45,851 nt of DNA, taken from IMG/VR virus record IMGVR_UViG_3300030331_004592, positions 1 to 45,851 of that record; one strand, 5' to 3'. Each line of letters starts with the position of its first letter. Within the stretch, counting starts at the first letter, position 1. The stretch comes from a virus. Under the pieces are notes generated by a model, which was given only the letters and a program-made list of their open reading frames with translations, was not told the origin of the DNA and searched no databases. Position numbers and translations under genes: made by a program. Shown piece by piece: positions 6,761-15,703 of the stretch.

Positions 6761-8281
6761 ATGATTACACCGAATATTGCACCTAGAAGAATAATGGGAT
6801 CTACAGCCGCAGGATTATTTTCTGCTGCGAAGAGTAGTGTTCGGGCGATGGAAAGAACAACAAATGCAATTGTTAAATCACCAGACATAACCAAAGATGA
6901 GAAGTTAGGAATAAATTACATTCAATTTTTTGGATCGAAAAAGAATGCAAAGATATTAAAGAAGAGTTTAAAAACAATAAGAGATTCCTTAGTAGCAACA
7001 TTTTCAATTGCAAAACTGCTAAAATCTGAAATTACTAAAATATCAAAACTTTTTGGATCTGGAAGAAGAAGTATGTTTGGGTCTTTAGTTGGACTTGGTA
7101 TTCGTGGAGTAGGATTTGGAATTAAAACTTTACTATCTTTAGCAAAACTTCTGACAAATCCACTTGTCCTTAAGGTCTTAGGTATTGCTGCAGCAGTTGG
7201 TGGTACTTTTACTTTAGGTAAGTTTTTACTTGATAATCGAGATAGTATTAAAAACTTTATATTCAGTCGTGCAGAAGGTATATATGATGATATACAAAGA
7301 CTTGTTCAAACTATTGTTGAAAGAATTGTAGGAAAAACATTTAAGACTGATGTTTTAACTAATGTTGAATTTGAGAGTCAGAAACAATTAGATGAGGAAT
7401 TTAAAAGACTAATAGAAAAAGAGGATATGAAACCTCAAGATGCAAAAATTCAAGCTACTCTAAATGAAATTCAAAGATTAGGATTAGAAAGAGATAAATT
7501 AAATACTGCTATTGACGAAGGGACTTTTGTTGATGGCATGACCACTAAAGAAATGAGTGATAGACAAAAAGCAATTGAAACTAGAATGTCTGATTTAAGA
7601 ACAGGAGATAACACTTTAGATAAACTACAAAGAGGATTTAAATTATTTGGAATAGCAGGCCCTCAAATACCAGGATCTAGTTTTATTAAAAATCCTGCAA
7701 AACTATTTTTAAGAAAACAAATAAGACAAGCAACTGATGTTGATGGCACGTATTTGCCTGAAGCTTCAGGATACAACGAAAAAAGTTCTGCAGAAAAATT
7801 AAAGTTATTAAAAGCATTAAGAAATAAATTTATAACCACATCTGATCCTGAAGAGATTAAAACCATTTATACTCAAGATTTAATAAGGGGTGACTTAGAA
7901 CCTCATGAGATACCACAAGCCTTAGATATGATTGAATTTGCCAATCAGTTGGATGCGGTGGAAGGAGATCCTGATAAACTAGATGTAAATAAATTTTCCT
8001 TTAGTGATGAAAATACTATTAAACCACTTAGTTTGGAGGATGTAGTCAAAACTATTCCTAAATCACAACGTCCTAGTCAAACTTTTCTTAAAGATATACC
8101 TACATTAGGTGTAACTGGGGGCAATTTTATTAAACCTAAAATTCAGAATGGATCAGCAACTGATCTCTTTCAAAATCCAGTTGCAGCTTCATCTTCCTCC
8201 TCATTAATTCTGCATTCTAATTTTAATTCAGATAATGATTATCGAGATTTTAATGCATCAGAACTTGGTATAACTTTTTAA
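6761..8281 (+). CDS. Putative tail tape-measure/hub protein, first of two
   Basis: This 506-residue protein is basic and largely alpha-helical. A hydrophobic stretch at about residues 105-165 (FGSLVGLGIRGVGFGIKTLL, then LVLKVLGIAAAVGGTFTLG) could cross a membrane. Charged coiled-coil segments follow near 205-290. The C-terminus ends in a Ser run and polar NFNSDNDYRDFN, a tail I associate with tape-measure proteins. It lies directly after the frameshifted chaperone pair, where tape-measure genes almost always lie, and before gp27, as gp29 does in the T4 hub cluster. At about 1.5 angstrom per residue 506 residues would span only about 75 nm, so it may share the job with the next protein. No clear similarity to T4 gp29 is visible by eye. 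Confidence 0.5.
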   Translation: MITPNIAPRRIMGSTAAGLFSAAKSSVRAMERTTNAIVKSPDITKDEKLGINYIQFFGSKKNAKILKKSLKTIRDSLVATFSIAKLLKSEITKISKLFGSGRRSMFGSLVGLGIRGVGFGIKTLLSLAKLLTNPLVLKVLGIAAAVGGTFTLGKFLLDNRDSIKNFIFSRAEGIYDDIQRLVQTIVERIVGKTFKTDVLTNVEFESQKQLDEEFKRLIEKEDMKPQDAKIQATLNEIQRLGLERDKLNTAIDEGTFVDGMTTKEMSDRQKAIETRMSDLRTGDNTLDKLQRGFKLFGIAGPQIPGSSFIKNPAKLFLRKQIRQATDVDGTYLPEASGYNEKSSAEKLKLLKALRNKFITTSDPEEIKTIYTQDLIRGDLEPHEIPQALDMIEFANQLDAVEGDPDKLDVNKFSFSDENTIKPLSLEDVVKTIPKSQRPSQTFLKDIPTLGVTGGNFIKPKIQNGSATDLFQNPVAASSSSSLILHSNFNSDNDYRDFNASELGITF

Positions 8282-8290
8282 TTAATAATT

Positions 8291-9808
8291 ATGTTAAATT
8301 CTCCATTAAAAACAGTTGTAGATAAAATTAAACCCGTAAAAAGTAAATCTACGGTTAGTTCTCTAAGATTTGAGAGATCCTCTGACTTTAAAAAATTTAT
8401 TAGATTTATTAAGGATGAAACAGAAGAACTTGAAAAAATTAAACTACCAACTAAATCAGATGTAGAACCAAAATCTAAAACTCCTGTGCTTGGTCTGTTT
8501 GGGATTGCAGCGTTTGCTGGATTACTGGCACTTTTTGGTGGTGATAAAAATAAAAAAACAAAAGAACCTTTTGTATCATTTGAAGGTGGGTCAAAACTCG
8601 CTGTGCAATCTTCAGTCATGGGCACTAAAATTAGAAAACCAATAGAAAAGTTTAGAACCGATCCTAAAACTAAAAAACAATTTAAAAAAGAAAAAGGACA
8701 AATTATATTTAATAGTAAAAAGAGACTTAAAAAAATATTTAATAAAATAGTTAACAGAGTTGTAGATCCAAGGACAGGAGAAAGATTGTCGTTAAAAAAA
8801 TTTTTAAAATCCAATAAACTTTCACTAAAAACTCTTTTTGGAGAGAGAAGACAATTAAGAAAAAATATGGATAGATTATCTATGGAGAGAGTGTCTATGG
8901 CAGATGCAGAATATTTTAGGTCTATAGTTAAATTACAGAATATTGAAGTAAGAATTAGGGAATTATTAACAGAGAGAAAAATTTTAGGGAGGAAAATAAA
9001 ATTTAATAATCTTACTGTAAGTGCAATAAGAGAGATGATGGATGACTCAAAACTTCCTGGAGACGTTGGTAGCAAGGCATTAAATGAATTAGAACTACTT
9101 AGAGAAGCAGATCCAAGATTTAAAACAGTTATTGAAAAGGAAATTGGAAAAATAGATCCACTTGCATTCAATCCAAAAAAAATACCAACATTTAAAATAC
9201 CATTTTTTAAAGATAAAAGAGGTGCTAATTTTACATTCACTCCTAGAGATTTTTTATCTAAACAATTTAAAACAATTGGTAAGAAAACAAAAGGATTTAG
9301 AGTAGGAGTATCTTCTATAGCAAAAAAAACTCCTCTCTTAGGATCTAGTATTCGTTTTTTAAGAAGTCCCATAGTACAAGGTGGACTAAGCAAACTTAAT
9401 TTTGCTCTTCTTGCTGGAGGATTTGTGTATGATATCGGTGATCAGTTGATTGCAGGTGACACAATCTTTCATGAATTTTATAATTCGTTTGTCCGATTTA
9501 ACAATGAGTCTGGTGCAGGATCAAAAGATCCATCTAAGTTACGTTTGTTTAGGGGAAAATTAAGTGGAACTAAAGCAGGCCCGTTTCTTCCACAATCAAG
9601 AATAGATGCAATAAATGCAACAAGAGATAGGAAGAATCAGGAGATATTAAAAAGAAGAAACGCAGCCATCGAAGCAAACAAAAACTCTAATAACTCTGAT
9701 ATTATTCCGTTCTCAACAGGAGGGAATGATCAAGATCTTAGTGGTATTATAATTTCACCATCAAATACAACTTCTAAATTTACTGCTTCAAAATTAAATA
9801 AACAATAA
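8291..9808 (+). CDS. Putative tail tape-measure/hub protein, second of two
   Basis: This 505-residue protein is very lysine-rich and helical, with two hydrophobic stretches: VLGLFGIAAFAGLLALFGG near residues 69-87 and LNFALLAGGFVYDIGDQLIAG near 365-390. Between them are charged helices (RKNMDRLSMERV, RIRELLTERKILGRK). Its near-equal length and similar layout to the preceding protein suggest a split or duplicated tape measure or internal hub protein, though I cannot demonstrate homology by eye. It begins 9 nt after the previous stop, and its stop overlaps the gp27 ATG (TAATG). In T4 the genes next to 27 are 28 and 29, so an assignment to either is possible but not proven. Confidence 0.45.
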   Translation: MLNSPLKTVVDKIKPVKSKSTVSSLRFERSSDFKKFIRFIKDETEELEKIKLPTKSDVEPKSKTPVLGLFGIAAFAGLLALFGGDKNKKTKEPFVSFEGGSKLAVQSSVMGTKIRKPIEKFRTDPKTKKQFKKEKGQIIFNSKKRLKKIFNKIVNRVVDPRTGERLSLKKFLKSNKLSLKTLFGERRQLRKNMDRLSMERVSMADAEYFRSIVKLQNIEVRIRELLTERKILGRKIKFNNLTVSAIREMMDDSKLPGDVGSKALNELELLREADPRFKTVIEKEIGKIDPLAFNPKKIPTFKIPFFKDKRGANFTFTPRDFLSKQFKTIGKKTKGFRVGVSSIAKKTPLLGSSIRFLRSPIVQGGLSKLNFALLAGGFVYDIGDQLIAGDTIFHEFYNSFVRFNNESGAGSKDPSKLRLFRGKLSGTKAGPFLPQSRIDAINATRDRKNQEILKRRNAAIEANKNSNNSDIIPFSTGGNDQDLSGIIISPSNTTSKFTASKLNKQ

Positions 9809-11253
9809 TGGCACTCGCAATCTCCGCACTTAAATATAATTATGTTTCAATTCAGAATCCTAATTCTGGAAAACCTGCAATTGATCTAACAAGACATATT
9901 ATTCATACAGAATACTTTGAGGATTTATTAAGTCCAATTATCACAATGAGAATGAAAATTAGATGTGAATTTAATTTAATTGAAGATGTTCCAATTCGTG
10001 GCGGTGAAATGATTGCTTTTAGTGCAGATGTAGGAGGAACTGAAATTAAATTCGGTGATATATCTGATGGTAATATAATTGCAGACTCTGGTGAATTGTA
10101 TGTTTTTAAATTATCAGATTTAAATGCCCCAACAACATCACAAGATTTTATATTGAATATTGCTTCTTTAGAGTTTATTAAAAATGAAACATCAAGATGT
10201 CAATTTAAATTTAAGTCACAAACAATTGATAAACATGTAAGACAAATACTTGGGCCTCACGTGATGAATGTAAATCCAGATAAAATACTGGATAAAAATA
10301 TAGAGGAGACTGAAAATAGTTATTCTTTTATTGGAAATAATCGTAAACCTTTCTATACAATTGAGTGGTTATGTTCGAAAGCAATAACAAATTCAGTTCA
10401 AGGTGTGTCTGGTGAAGGTGATCAGGCACAAGGAAAAGGAACCGCAGGATTTTTATTTTATGAAAATAGAGAAGGGTTCAATTTTAAAAGCGTTGAATCG
10501 CTAGTTCGTTCAACAACATTGAAAAGTAATAAGAAAAAAGCAGTTTTTAATTATGTTTATAGAGGAAAGGGTGCAGTAGGAAATGCTTATGATTTGAATG
10601 AAAATACAGTTATAAATTTCTTCTATTACAATAAATCAGTCGATGTAAAAAAGGCATTATCAGCTGGGCAGTATGGAAGTTTAACTATATTTTATAATTC
10701 TTTAACTCAAAAATTTTCTCAAATTGAATATAGATTAGAAAAAGAAATAAAAGATAGTAAATTAGGATCTGAGAAAGATTTGTCAACTCCGAAAGGATTA
10801 GATCAATATAATAGTAGATTATATTCTCGAATATCAGATCATGGGGTGATGGCAGTGGGTGAAAATGGACTTGAATCCTCTGGAAGAGATCCAGTCGATC
10901 AGGCAAAGGCAATCTCAAGATATAATGCATTATTTTCACAATCCTTAAACATTCAAGTCCCATGTAATACAAATCTCAAAGTAGGTGATATAATAAACTT
11001 AACCTTCCCTGAGTTAAAAGGGGGTAAATCTAAAGATGCAGATGAAAACCTGAGTGGAAATTATTTAATTTCAAGATTAAATCACCATATGCAACCAAAT
11101 GCTTCTTTTACTTCTTTAAATTTGATTCGTGATTCTTATGGTAATTCAACTGCATATCCAGTTGATACCCTACAATCTGGAGGTGATCAGGAAGATGATA
11201 AGAGTAGTTCAAATAATAATGCTGCAATACCTAATCTTCCATATTTAAAATAG
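9808..11253 (+). CDS. 27: Baseplate central hub protein gp27
   Basis: This 481-residue protein fits T4 gp27 (391 residues), which forms the trimeric hub cup that binds gp5. The N-terminal part has the hub pattern: FEDLLSPIITMRMKIR, a Gly-rich turn IRGGEMIAFSAD, and a following barrel. Next comes the KHVRQILGP region, then KPFYTIEWLCSKAI, a segment typical of gp27-like and gpD-like hub proteins. The C-terminal part, NIQVPCNTNLKVGDIINLTF followed by LSGNYLISRLNHH, is the second barrel. It is translationally coupled to the upstream gene and separated from the gp5 gene only by the small CP12-like gene. Confidence 0.75.
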   Translation: MALAISALKYNYVSIQNPNSGKPAIDLTRHIIHTEYFEDLLSPIITMRMKIRCEFNLIEDVPIRGGEMIAFSADVGGTEIKFGDISDGNIIADSGELYVFKLSDLNAPTTSQDFILNIASLEFIKNETSRCQFKFKSQTIDKHVRQILGPHVMNVNPDKILDKNIEETENSYSFIGNNRKPFYTIEWLCSKAITNSVQGVSGEGDQAQGKGTAGFLFYENREGFNFKSVESLVRSTTLKSNKKKAVFNYVYRGKGAVGNAYDLNENTVINFFYYNKSVDVKKALSAGQYGSLTIFYNSLTQKFSQIEYRLEKEIKDSKLGSEKDLSTPKGLDQYNSRLYSRISDHGVMAVGENGLESSGRDPVDQAKAISRYNALFSQSLNIQVPCNTNLKVGDIINLTFPELKGGKSKDADENLSGNYLISRLNHHMQPNASFTSLNLIRDSYGNSTAYPVDTLQSGGDQEDDKSSSNNNAAIPNLPYLK

Positions 11254-11256
11254 CAA

Positions 11257-11264
11257 CATAAATA
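11257..11264 (+). promoter_or_regulatory. Late promoter CATAAATA for the CP12-like/gp5 operon
   Basis: This NATAAATA core lies in the short intergenic gap after the gp27 stop, 33 bp before the CP12-like ATG. The predicted start, about 7 nt downstream, falls at a small hairpin, GTACA (11270-11274) with TGTAC (11278-11282), so the transcript would begin with a stem. A strong ribosome binding site GGAGG (11285-11289) follows, 7 nt from the ATG. Confidence 0.65.
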
Positions 11265-11296
11265 ATAACGTACATACTGTACACGGAGGCAAAACT

Positions 11297-11524
11297 ATGA
11301 AAACCATAGAAGACCATATTCAACACGACAAGGAACTTCTTGCCGACCCAAATACATCTGAACCAATGAAAAGGCATACGATGGAGGAATTACATGAACT
11401 TGAAGTTTATGCCGATCATCATCACGATGAAATTGAAGCAGGCGATCATCATGATCCAAATGCACTAGAATTATTCTGTGAAATGCATCCTGACGAACCA
11501 GAGTGCCTAGTATATGACGACTAA
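11297..11524 (+). CDS. CP12-like protein
   Basis: This 75-residue acidic, His-rich protein ends in a CP12-type C-terminus: DP..LE.FC, then H-P-D-E-P-E-C, then VYDD, with Cys61 and Cys70 in the C-x8-C spacing of the CP12 redox pair. In cyanobacteria CP12 ties GAPDH and phosphoribulokinase together and slows the Calvin cycle; its C-terminal Cys loop and acidic tail bind GAPDH. The N-terminal Cys pair linked to phosphoribulokinase binding is missing, but MEELHELE resembles the central helix. The length is normal for CP12. It has its own late promoter and one of the best ribosome binding sites in the window, and its stop overlaps the gp5 ATG. Either a metabolic effector or a virion protein using the fold would fit. 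Confidence 0.65.
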   Translation: MKTIEDHIQHDKELLADPNTSEPMKRHTMEELHELEVYADHHHDEIEAGDHHDPNALELFCEMHPDEPECLVYDD

Positions 11525-14202
11525 TGATTGATCAGTTATCAACTCTTGGTAAAGTAAATTCTATTGGAAGAGATGGATTCTTGTGGTGGATTGGACAAGT
11601 TGCTCCACCACAATCTTGGAGAAATGTCAATGCGGCTATTCGAGAGGATGGATCTAAAGCAACAAGAGTTAAAGTTAGAATTGTAGGATATCATCCATTT
11701 GATCCAGAGGGAACTATACTTCCTGATGAAGATTTGCCTTGGGCAGATGTTTTACCAAATCCTTTTTCTGGAAGTGGTCAGGGTGGATTGTCAGAAAATT
11801 TAACTTTAGTTGGTGGTGAAAGAGTTCTCGGTTTCTTTTTAGATGGAGAAGATGCACAGGAACCAGTGGTAATTTCACTGTTTCCCAAATATAACGAAGC
11901 AGAAGATACATATGATGAAAAACAAATTCTCAACAGAAAAAGTAGTGGGTTTGATTCATTCTCAGCATATACAAGAAACGATTCTTCTCAACCCCCTTCT
12001 CCTGGTAATCATCAATTTGGATCTGTAAATCTGGGTTTGTCAGATAAGAAAATCATAGGTATTACAGTAGGACAAAATGATAAAGCAAACATATTTTTAG
12101 AAGATAAAGCAACTACAACAGTTACAGGTTGGACTTCATGTAACGATACTGCTGTCGGGAAAGTTAGTCAAGCAGTCACAGATTTTATTCAAATGCTTCA
12201 GGGACTTGAAAATGCAGGTGATTCTTGGATTGATCCTCTTACTAATACTATAATTGATATGCAGGCAGAACTTGCATTTATAAAAAATGAAGTTGCTGGT
12301 GTTGTAAGAGCATCTTTAAATGAAATGAAAGTTGGTTTAATGAAGCAAGTAAATAAAAAATTTAAAAAATTGATTGGAGATATAAAGAAAAATGATCCAG
12401 ATGGATTGTTTAAAGAAAAAGCAGCAGAAAAAAGCAAAGGAACAATTACAGATTTACTTAACTGTGCTTTTAACGCTGCACTCTTGAAAGCTGGCGAATT
12501 TATTTTAAATATGTTTAAAAACCTTTTAGGAAAGGCATTTAACGCTGCAATTTGTGCGATTGAACAATTCACAGCAGGTATTTTTTCAAAGTTATTTGAT
12601 ACTTTAGAATCAGCACTTGGAACTATCATGAGTGGATTGAATTGGTTAGTAGGTGGATTTGATTCAATTAAAAACACTCTTCGAAGTGTAAGTGGATTAG
12701 CAAGTAAAATATTGGGGTATATTAAGGGATGTAATATAGAGGTATGTGCTAAACCAACAACCTTTGCATCTAATCTTGGTGCAAGATTATCAGCACCTGA
12801 TGATTATGAGGGATTACTTAAAAAAGCAAATGTTTTATCAGGTATTTCTAAAGGTGTAACAGAAGCTGGTCGTGGGGGTATAATTAAAAGAGGTATTAAT
12901 GGTGCAATTGAAAGAATATTTGCACCCTCAGAGGTAAAAGCGTATGCGGATGATAAAGGTATAAGTCTATCAGAGGCAAAAAATATTCTTTCTGGTGGAA
13001 CAAATGAAACTGTAATAGATGGTGATGGTATAGGAGATACTACACTTTACAACGATGATCAGGCAATGAGTGGATTAACTATTTTTGGTGATGGTGATTT
13101 CCTATTTGAAGATTGTAATAGAACAAATGATAACCCACCATCACAACTTGATATTATCCCAAGAAGACCAGGATTTATATATCCAAAATGTTTACCACCA
13201 GATTATCAGGTAATTGGATCTGGAACAGGAGCAGAGTTACTTATCATAGTTGGTAACAGTCGTAGAATATTTTCAGTTGAAGTGATAAATGGTGGAAGTG
13301 GATATGATACAGATACACAAATAACAATTATTGATAATACTGGAAATGGAACTGGTGCAAATGTAAAACCAATTATAAAAGATGGGTCAATTGTAAGTGT
13401 CGTAATTCTGTCAGCTGGATTTGGTTATTGTCTTGGTGGTTCTGGTGGTTCTGATGTGGGAATTTCAACTAATATAACTGGTGAGATTACGGATATATAC
13501 GTATCAAAACCAGGAATTGGATATGATCCTAAAGATACGGTAACTTTTGAAGGAGTTGATGATGGAGTTAATATACCTATTGTTACAACTCCAAGTGGGT
13601 CTATTGCAGCTGTAAACTTCCCTCCAAGTATTCCTAAAGAATTTGAAATTCCCCCAGTTCTTATAGTTAATTCTGTAAATGGAATTGGTGTTGAATTAAT
13701 ACCAATCATGAAAACAAAACCTCAGACTAAGACTGATGTTGGTGCAGAAAGTAGAAAGAGACTTATTGGAATTGAGAGTGTTATTGATTGTATTGGAGAT
13801 AAAAATGAGTTGATTGGATATGTGAATGGTGTTGAATATTATGGGCCTTTCCATGTTCACCAGAGATCCGATGGATCAATCGTGAAGATGGTTGGATCTC
13901 AACACGTAGACTACCCACATGAAATAATTTATGCTACAATAGAGGAAAGTCTTGGAGGATCTCCAGTTGTTTCTCAAACATCTAGTTCTATAACTTCAGA
14001 TTCTACAGAAGTTCCAGAGACAGAAACACCTGTTGATTCAGAACCAACAATTGTAACAGAACAAACTTCTTCAACCTCATCAACTTCTATGGTAGACACT
14101 ACTACTGACACTTCAACTTCCTCTGGTACAAGTGATCCAACTCCACCAAGTAGTCCACCAAGTAGTCCACCTTCAGGTGGTGGATATGGAGGAGGTTATT
14201 AA
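11524..14202 (+). CDS. 5: Baseplate hub OB-fold protein gp5 (no lysozyme domain seen)
   Basis: This 892-residue protein has an N-terminal gp5 OB-fold (about residues 1-125): FLWWIGQVAPPQSW, VRIVGYHPFDP, WADVLPNPFSGSGQGG and GFFLDGEDAQEPVV. That domain sits on the gp27 trimer. T4 gp5 continues with a lysozyme domain, but I see no lysozyme catalytic pattern here. Instead there are long hydrophobic helices (about 220-400), a beta-rich section with GGSGY/PGIGY turns (about 570-700), a YYGPFHVH...KMVGSQH...YPH domain (about 768-812) shared with the gp54-like protein, a Ser/Thr/Pro-rich stretch, and a GGGYGGGY end. The beta-helical needle is on the next gene, whose ATG overlaps this stop (TAATG). 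Confidence 0.7.
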   Translation: MIDQLSTLGKVNSIGRDGFLWWIGQVAPPQSWRNVNAAIREDGSKATRVKVRIVGYHPFDPEGTILPDEDLPWADVLPNPFSGSGQGGLSENLTLVGGERVLGFFLDGEDAQEPVVISLFPKYNEAEDTYDEKQILNRKSSGFDSFSAYTRNDSSQPPSPGNHQFGSVNLGLSDKKIIGITVGQNDKANIFLEDKATTTVTGWTSCNDTAVGKVSQAVTDFIQMLQGLENAGDSWIDPLTNTIIDMQAELAFIKNEVAGVVRASLNEMKVGLMKQVNKKFKKLIGDIKKNDPDGLFKEKAAEKSKGTITDLLNCAFNAALLKAGEFILNMFKNLLGKAFNAAICAIEQFTAGIFSKLFDTLESALGTIMSGLNWLVGGFDSIKNTLRSVSGLASKILGYIKGCNIEVCAKPTTFASNLGARLSAPDDYEGLLKKANVLSGISKGVTEAGRGGIIKRGINGAIERIFAPSEVKAYADDKGISLSEAKNILSGGTNETVIDGDGIGDTTLYNDDQAMSGLTIFGDGDFLFEDCNRTNDNPPSQLDIIPRRPGFIYPKCLPPDYQVIGSGTGAELLIIVGNSRRIFSVEVINGGSGYDTDTQITIIDNTGNGTGANVKPIIKDGSIVSVVILSAGFGYCLGGSGGSDVGISTNITGEITDIYVSKPGIGYDPKDTVTFEGVDDGVNIPIVTTPSGSIAAVNFPPSIPKEFEIPPVLIVNSVNGIGVELIPIMKTKPQTKTDVGAESRKRLIGIESVIDCIGDKNELIGYVNGVEYYGPFHVHQRSDGSIVKMVGSQHVDYPHEIIYATIEESLGGSPVVSQTSSSITSDSTEVPETETPVDSEPTIVTEQTSSTSSTSMVDTTTDTSTSSGTSDPTPPSSPPSSPPSGGGYGGGY

Positions 14203-14843
14203 TGACTGAAGATGAAATTAGGAAAACTGTCAAGGACGAATTTGAACGTCTTTATAAAAGAGTTTTTCCAACATTTGTTATGTCTGGTGGAGCTCCAACA
14301 GAGAAACATGGGAAATCAGAATATTCTATAACCACTCAATCAGGACAAGGTATTCATTTTTATGAAGGTGGTATAGGTAAAATAAGAGCAGGTAAAAATT
14401 TAGAAATATACTCTGGTGATGATGCGAGTATTGGTGATGGAAAAGTAACGGGAGAAGGTGGAGTTGCTTTTAAAATTGAATGTAAACATGGTAGAATATT
14501 CATCACCTCAAAAGCAAGTGATATTGAATTGAACGGTAGGAACATAGTTCTTGCTGCAAAGAAAAATATTTACATAGATGCTGGTGATAATGTTCGAATG
14601 AGATCTGGTTCTCAGACGGATATTTTGGCTGGTGCAGATATGAATTTTGATTCTGGTCGAGAGTTGTTTATTAATGGTGGAGCAGCAGTCGGTATTCATT
14701 GTGAAGCTAGTTTTATAGAAACCACTTCTGGAGTAGATCTAGATATTGCACCTGACTTTTTTGATCAATTAAGCAGTTTTTACGGTGGATTACCAGTAGA
14801 TAAGATAACAAAATTCAATGATCCTTCTGGAGGATTAGATTAA
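14202..14843 (+). CDS. Beta-helical needle protein (gp5 C-terminal spike equivalent)
   Basis: This 213-residue protein has a helical N-terminus (KTVKDEFERLYKRVF) followed by short, regular beta strands alternating with G/D/N turns: GKNLEIYSGDDASIGDG, FITSKASDIELNGRNIVLAA and KNIYIDAGDNVRMRSGSQTD. That periodicity matches the C-terminal triple beta-helix of gp5 and VgrG spikes, which pierces the outer membrane. It follows the hub OB-fold gene with an overlapping start. Taken together, the gp5 function appears split over two genes: hub plus accessory domains, then needle. The last 25 residues are non-repetitive and may make the tip or carry the next protein. Confidence 0.65.
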   Translation: MTEDEIRKTVKDEFERLYKRVFPTFVMSGGAPTEKHGKSEYSITTQSGQGIHFYEGGIGKIRAGKNLEIYSGDDASIGDGKVTGEGGVAFKIECKHGRIFITSKASDIELNGRNIVLAAKKNIYIDAGDNVRMRSGSQTDILAGADMNFDSGRELFINGGAAVGIHCEASFIETTSGVDLDIAPDFFDQLSSFYGGLPVDKITKFNDPSGGLD

Positions 14844-15677
14844 ATGTCAATTAAAAATATCACAATGGAAACAATTGGTCTTCATGTTGGAGCATCTAAC
14901 TGGTCAAGACCTTCACAATCGGTTTTAAGTAAGGCTGGAACGTTTACTTGTGGTGGTATGTCTATTTTTGGTGACTGTAGTGATATTGGTGGTATTGCAT
15001 CAGTCACGATAGGAACAGCAGATGGGGACTCATTGCAAAAAAATAAAAAGTTATCCCTTCATGTAAAAGGAAATACAGTAATGAAGGGGGATACTCAAAC
15101 TTCTCATGCTTTGACAATATCTGGTGGTAATCCCATACCATTAAAAGTTATTGGAGACGCTATCTTCACTGCTCTAACTCCTCAGACATTAACTGCTAGG
15201 TTTCAACTTGCAGATGATAAACCATACAAACCTTTTGACATAGAACATCCAACAAAAGGGAAAGGGTGGAGACTTCGTTATGTTTCATTGGAAGGGCCTG
15301 AGGCTGGGGTTTACTGTAGAGGAAGACTTAAAGAGTCAAATGTAATTAAATTACCTGACTATTGGGAACAATTAGTTCATACAGATAGTATTTCAGTTCA
15401 ACTACAACCTATAGGAGATAGACATTTTCATTTAAATGTAGTTTCATTTGACAATAAAGAAATAATTATTAAGGAAGCAGATGATAAACCAATTGATTGT
15501 TTTTACCATGTATATGGTGAGAGAAAGGACGTTAATTCATTGATAGTTGAATATGAAGGTAATGGTAGATATGATTACCCAGATCCAAACTTCAATGAAA
15601 ATTCTGATATCTCACCCGAAGATCGTAATTATAAAGATCCAAAATATAGTTCTCTAAGAAATACAATCACAAGTTAA
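14844..15677 (+). CDS. Spike-associated structural protein with EGPE domain
   Basis: In this 277-residue protein, residues 1-130 are beta-rich and Gly-rich, with repeats like those of needles and fibres (LHVKGNTVMKGDT). From about residue 135 there is a compact domain with the pattern FDIEHPTKGKGWRLRY, then SLEGPEAGVYCRGRLK, then IKLPDYWEQLV, then VQLQPIGDRHFHL. I have seen this F-D-I-x-H-P ... E-G-P-E pattern in marine phage fibre and appendage proteins, often at the C-terminus, where it may assist trimerisation or self-processing. It starts directly after the needle stop, so it is a candidate spike tip or needle-bound protein. I find no PAAR-type gene nearby. The function is not established. 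Confidence 0.5.
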   Translation: MSIKNITMETIGLHVGASNWSRPSQSVLSKAGTFTCGGMSIFGDCSDIGGIASVTIGTADGDSLQKNKKLSLHVKGNTVMKGDTQTSHALTISGGNPIPLKVIGDAIFTALTPQTLTARFQLADDKPYKPFDIEHPTKGKGWRLRYVSLEGPEAGVYCRGRLKESNVIKLPDYWEQLVHTDSISVQLQPIGDRHFHLNVVSFDNKEIIIKEADDKPIDCFYHVYGERKDVNSLIVEYEGNGRYDYPDPNFNENSDISPEDRNYKDPKYSSLRNTITS

Positions 15678-15683
15678 TAAATA
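15676..15683 (+). promoter_or_regulatory. Late-promoter-like AATAAATA
   Basis: This NATAAATA core overlaps the stop codon of the 277-residue gene and lies 21 bp before the ATG at 15704. It is well placed to give the small 78-residue gene its own late transcript. Confidence 0.5.
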
Positions 15684-15703
15684 AAAACATCTGCAATTAA
15701 ACT

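Noticed and set aside
8278-9393. A 371-codon minus-strand frame opposite the second tape-measure candidate
   Set aside because: The real plus-strand gene covers it fully with sensible composition; the minus-strand product is a hydrophobic Leu/Ser-rich mirror of an AT-rich, Lys-rich gene.
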